From contig NC_044590.1 of the NCBI RefSeq assembly GCF_901933205.1, positions 8,571,501 through 8,635,500 of the forward strand: a DNA stretch of 64,000 nucleotides, given 5' to 3'. Positions 61,001-64,000 of the stretch are shown here, in pieces. The DNA comes from Camarhynchus parvulus (taxonomy: Eukaryota > Chordata > Aves > Passeriformes > Thraupidae). The number at the start of each line of letters is the position of its first letter. Within the stretch, counting starts at the first letter, position 1. Both the position numbers and the translations under genes were made by a program. The notes under the pieces are model-generated. The model was not told the DNA's origin and did no database searches. It saw nothing but the letters and a program-made list of their open reading frames with translations.

Positions 61001-62578
61001 GCAGTGCACTGTCCAAGGGTGCCTGTGCATCTCAGCAGCTTGGGGCTCTGTCTACATGGTCAAACACCACCTAGCAAAGTTATTTCCAGCTCTTTACTTT
61101 TAAAAATAGACCACAAGCAGCATTCTGTGCCCAGGGTGAGTTATTAAGGCAGTCAGCCCCCTACAGCCTTCTGCACTGCCCCACTGGTTTGTGTGTGAGT
61201 GCAAGTTTCAGAGCCCATGAATAGCACAGCCTTGCTCCACCCGAGGGCTGGCAGCTCAGGAGGATGCCAGGGCTGTTTAAAAATAAGAGGGAACTCAGCA
61301 GACGCTCAGGCAATGAAGGTTTCTGCCCTAAGAAAGGATCCTGGCACAGGATCCCCAGACAGCCAGTGCCTCCTGGGTTTCAGGGCTCCTACAATTCTCC
61401 TAGGGGACTACCCAGGCATTTTCTGTTTGCAGGCAGAGGGACCCAGCAGAGCCCAGGGAGTCAGCACCAGCTCTTCTGTTCACTTAGACCTGTATTCCAG
61501 CCCTGCAGCCCACCAGCAGAAACCCTGAGTTCACCATGCCAGCATCCAGCAAGAAAATGGGATGGACAGCCCTGACCCACCCTCCTTTCTCTGACTGCAC
61601 AGCAAAAACTATGGCCAGGCCCTGCAGAAAAAGCTACTCCAGAAAGAACATTTCTCTCTAGGACTGCACTGCCTTGGAATCTGCTGGGCTCACAGGATGC
61701 TTGAACCACTCCCCATCCTCCTCAGAACTGACTTCCTCCCCAAAATACCAGAGCTGTGCCTAAAAGCAGTTTCCAAAAATCCTTACCCTTGCCACCTTCT
61801 TGATCTGAGGTATCAGTGACAGCTGGAAGAAATCTTATTTGTTTTGCTTACAAATGTGGAGCCAGGCCCTGCCACAGGTTAATCATTCACCCTGTGCTTC
61901 CCACACAATCCACACTGAAGGAAGATGCACGTGGGCTCTGTCAAGGAAACAACCTCTCTCTGAACCCCTGCCAGGTGCTTCCCTGGGCCAGCCCCACACC
62001 AGTGAGACTCGTTGCCTGCTGACACCAGGCAGACAGCCTGGGATTCAAATGCACATGGCAGCAGGGTAGGCAAGGCCACCCAAGCTTTTCCTCCCAAACC
62101 ATGCAGCAACAGCACCACCACCAAGACAAACACTCCCAGCCTGCTGCCATTCCACTTGGTTTTGTGATGAGGAGTGTGGAAAAAGAAATGAGACTACAGC
62201 ACCTCTGCTGTGTCCTGGGCACACTTCAAAGGCAGGCAGCTCTTTATGAGATATCTGGACTTTTCTCATGGTGGCTCCTCTGAGCTTGCCCAGCTCCCAA
62301 ACCCCCTCAGTCACATTCCTGCTACCTGGGAAGCCCCCCTGTCTTTTGGAGTGTGCTCAGTGCCCTCACTCTGTGCAGCCAGGTCTGGGCAGAGACAGAA
62401 CCAGCACCAGCCAGGTTTGCTGCCTGCAGGAGCTCCTCTGTCACAGACCTGGAGAAGCAGAAGGGAGGATGCCTCTGCACTGCAGCTCCCAGAGCTTATT
62501 TCCCCCCACAACTCACTTGCCAAAGTACAGGATGGTCTCTGGTCTGATGGCTCCATCCAGGTGGACGTGAAGCTCTAC
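51904..62578 (-). CDS. ADA: ADA, adenosine deaminase, exons 2-11 (exon 1 outside the window)
   Basis: ADA is the zinc enzyme that converts adenosine and deoxyadenosine to inosine and deoxyinosine in purine salvage. It is cytosolic and also found at the cell surface. Exons (minus strand) are 62578-62517, 59362-59240, 59134-58991, 58183-58068, 55809-55685, 54114-54043, 53788-53687, 52994-52927, 52535-52406 and 52005-51904. Sizes 62, 123, 144, 116, 72, 102 and 130 equal the human exons as I recall them; exon 6 is three bases shorter and exon 9 three longer. Active-site residues are all present: HVHLDG (zinc His15 and His17), HAGE (zinc His and catalytic Glu, about 213 and 216), GHGYH, and NTDDP with the zinc Asp. 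The visible part is 347 residues; with an 11-residue exon 1 it would be about 358. Confidence 0.97.
52406..52535 (-). CDS. ADA: ADA exon 10
   Basis: The exon is 130 bp and carries [20 protein letters not shown], which includes the zinc-binding and substrate-binding Asp pair, then [12 protein letters not shown]. The donor is GTAAGT. Confidence 0.97.
52927..52994 (-). CDS. ADA: ADA exon 9
   Basis: The exon is 68 bp (human 65) and encodes [20 protein letters not shown] then [12 protein letters not shown] is strongly conserved; the extra codon falls in the following surface loop. Confidence 0.95.
53687..53788 (-). CDS. ADA: ADA exon 8
   Basis: The exon is 102 bp and encodes [20 protein letters not shown] then [14 protein letters not shown]. 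It contains the GHGYH motif with the catalytic His. Confidence 0.97.
54043..54114 (-). CDS. ADA: ADA exon 7
   Basis: The exon is 72 bp and encodes [20 protein letters not shown] then MVKE. HAGE holds the zinc His and the catalytic Glu. Confidence 0.97.
54115..55684 (-). other. ADA: ADA intron 6
   Basis: This 1.57-kb intron holds no recognised repeat or exon. Open frames in it and across exons 7-8 on the plus strand (53545-54285) are antisense shadows. Confidence 0.8.
55685..55809 (-). CDS. ADA: ADA exon 6
   Basis: The exon is 125 bp (human 128) and encodes [20 protein letters not shown] then [20 protein letters not shown] and E. DLAGDE is conserved. The donor is GTTTGT, a weaker but acceptable site. 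Confidence 0.95.
55810..58067 (-). other. ADA: ADA intron 5
   Basis: This 2.26-kb intron is AT-rich in its left half, with an A-run of about 18 bases at 57140-57158. No exon or mobile element was recognised. Confidence 0.8.
58068..58183 (-). CDS. ADA: ADA exon 5
   Basis: The exon is 116 bp and encodes [20 protein letters not shown] then [29 protein letters not shown] is a strong ADA signature. Confidence 0.97.
58189..58260 (-). repeat. 36-bp imperfect tandem duplication next to the ADA exon 5 acceptor
   Basis: gggaagaaaagccatcag occurs at 58189-58206 and 58225-58242, giving a 36-base period. On the minus strand this duplicates the pyrimidine tract of the exon 5 acceptor; the outer copy lacks the TAG. 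Confidence 0.9.
58991..59134 (-). CDS. ADA: ADA exon 4
   Basis: The exon is 144 bp and encodes [20 protein letters not shown] then [20 protein letters not shown] and [21 protein letters not shown] is invariant in vertebrate ADA. Confidence 0.97.
59240..59362 (-). CDS. ADA: ADA exon 3
   Basis: The exon is 123 bp and encodes [20 protein letters not shown] then [20 protein letters not shown]. It forms the first helices of the TIM barrel region and includes FNYYMP. Confidence 0.96.
59363..62516 (-). other. ADA: ADA intron 2
   Basis: This 3.15-kb intron contains no recognised exon or repeat family. Several overlapping open frames on both strands at 60289-62587 lack any conserved motif. Confidence 0.8.
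62517..62578 (-). CDS. ADA: ADA exon 2
   Basis: The exon is 62 bp and encodes [20 protein letters not shown] plus two bases. HVHLDG supplies two zinc-binding histidines. The acceptor is TTGCAG and the donor GTGAGT. Confidence 0.97.
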
Positions 62579-64000
62579 CTGCAATGAGAAAAATGGGTCA
62601 GGCACTCTTAAGCTGCAACAATAATTCAGAGAGAAGTAACTGGTGCTCACATGGGTATAAATGTAGCCAATACAGGGACAAAGTCATGACACATAAACAT
62701 TTTTACATATAATCATTATAAAGTTTATTTTTCAATATCTATGTATTGTCTAAGTATTTTGCTGCAGCTCACACATTTAATGAATCTTTAGAAATTCATC
62801 CTGTTTCCAGTAATTTTGAGGAACTGCCCTATCCTTAGTGTTCAGGAGGAGTGAAAAAAAGCAAACTCCAAACACCTTGACTTTCCAGCTCGTTTCCTCC
62901 TTGAAATCACAGGAAGCCAAACCCTAATTAATTTGCTAAGAGTCATTACATGAAAACTTTGACTTCACTTCCAAGAATCAGCTCCTGATGGGTTGTTAAT
63001 TACATGGTATTATCAGGGCTTACAGGCTCTCTAATCCTACAGAAGGGGTCAGTCCCATGGCACAAAGGTGCTGTAAAATAATAATAATAATAATAATAAT
63101 AATGATGATAATAATAATAATAATAGTAACAAGTTGCCTCATGGAGCTAACAAGGTTTCAAAATAAAACACTTCAATTTTTACTTATTAAAAATGGGACA
63201 GTAACTCAGGTCTTTTCACTCTGTAGCCCTATTTCCCCATTATTTCTGAAACATTGGGTTTTGGAGAAAGAGAGCCAGAAAAGCAAAAGCAAGCTTTTTC
63301 CATTAGCCAGCTGGGGCTTTCAGAGGAACATGACAAATGTGATTTGGAAGTCGAACTGGGAAGGAAAATATTAGCTGTAAAATGTTTCAGCTAGATATCC
63401 ATCTTTCCAGAACTGTTTTCTTTTAAGTCACAGAATAGCCTACAAAACACATATCTGATTTTACTGTATTTTTACATGAAACTCTAGATTAGAAACTTAA
63501 TACACAAGGTTCTTTTAAGTTACAACATCATGGACATTTAGTTATAACATCCACGCATTTTCCTGCATAGATGACAGCTGCAGGGTGCCAAGGGTAAGAA
63601 AGAAGTAGGATTCAGAAGAGGACTGGATATTTGCATGGATAACTAAACTACCCAGGGTTACTAATTAAAACCCACAACCCCTCTGGCATCAGGGGATGTA
63701 TCAAACAATAACTACAAGGAGATGGGAGAAAACTGAGTAAGCAGTGTCTGCAAGTGCCCAAGAGCAGGTGAGGTGAGCTCCTGGCACAGGGCTGGCAGTG
63801 CCCATCTCTGGGGCGTGCACTGATGCCCAGGAGCTCACTCCATCCCCACACACACCCTGCACACCTGCCCTGCAGGCAGAGCCCCTGACTCACTGCCAGG
63901 GCTCTCACTGGCCACTCCTGCTGCAAAAGGCAGGGCAGGGACAGCGCTGGGGCTCAGGCCATCTCCTCATGATGGCCACCAAGCTGCCACTGAAACACTG
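62579..64000 (-). other. ADA: ADA intron 1 (partial)
   Basis: No convincing exon 1 (a start codon followed by about ten codons ending in a K-like residue and a donor) was found before the window ends. In human, intron 1 is long, so the promoter is expected outside. An AAT microsatellite lies at about 63076-63127. Confidence 0.7.
63076..63127 (+). repeat. (AAT)n microsatellite with GAT interruption
   Basis: About nine AAT units are followed by gatgat and five or more AAT units, in ADA intron 1. Confidence 0.97.

Noticed and set aside
62579..64000. Search for ADA exon 1
   Set aside because: No start codon with a suitable short coding stretch and donor was convincing, and there is no CpG island here.
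1..64000. CRISPR arrays, operons, riboswitches, tRNA or rRNA genes
   Set aside because: The sequence is a vertebrate nuclear genome with split genes; the tandem repeats seen are micro- or minisatellites and none has regular spacers. No cloverleaf or rRNA signature was recognised by eye.

Overview
The window is vertebrate, almost certainly avian and most likely a songbird (Passeriformes). The evidence is compact genes with short introns, GC-rich CpG-island promoters, several CR1 LINE 3' ends, and LTRs of types abundant in passerine genomes. Gene order and orientation are TTPAL (+), SERINC3 (-), PKIG (+), ADA (-), the same arrangement as human 20q13.12 as I recall it, so this is probably the bird chromosome 20 counterpart. 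No bacterial-type system, CRISPR array, intact transposon or tRNA/rRNA gene was seen.

Layout. 1-2354 holds the last two coding exons of TTPAL, running in from the left edge. 2355-7170 is the convergent 3' UTR/intergenic space between TTPAL and SERINC3. 7171-14421 is all ten coding exons of SERINC3 on the minus strand, with a CpG-island promoter (about 13.85-15.1 kb) carrying several CCAAT boxes. 15-46.6 kb has no recognised coding exon and should be the 5' region and long first intron(s) of PKIG. It contains a second CpG-rich island at about 30.3-31.4 kb, a solo LTR with a perfect 6-bp target duplication, a long TGGA microsatellite, a perfect 16-bp hairpin, and a nested pair of LTRs just upstream of the first PKIG coding exon. 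The two PKIG coding exons (46680-46830, 47739-47818) give a complete 76-residue inhibitor. ADA occupies the rest on the minus strand: exons 2-11 (62578 down to 51904) are recognisable, and exon 1 with its promoter lies beyond the right edge.

Functionally these are four neighbours rather than a pathway: a Sec14-like lipid-binding protein, a multipass membrane protein of the serine-incorporator family (phospholipid scrambling and antiviral restriction in mammals), a small nuclear-exporting inhibitor of cAMP-dependent protein kinase, and the purine-salvage enzyme adenosine deaminase. Splice sites were placed from GT/AG signals, phase continuity and recalled human exon structure. They join in phase throughout, with one exception: SERINC3 exon 6 carries one extra base that shifts the frame and brings in a stop 11 codons later. 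That is the most actionable anomaly here (assembly error, or a real disrupted allele). I did not find evidence of an undescribed molecular system; the remaining points of interest are repeat structures near splice sites and promoters.
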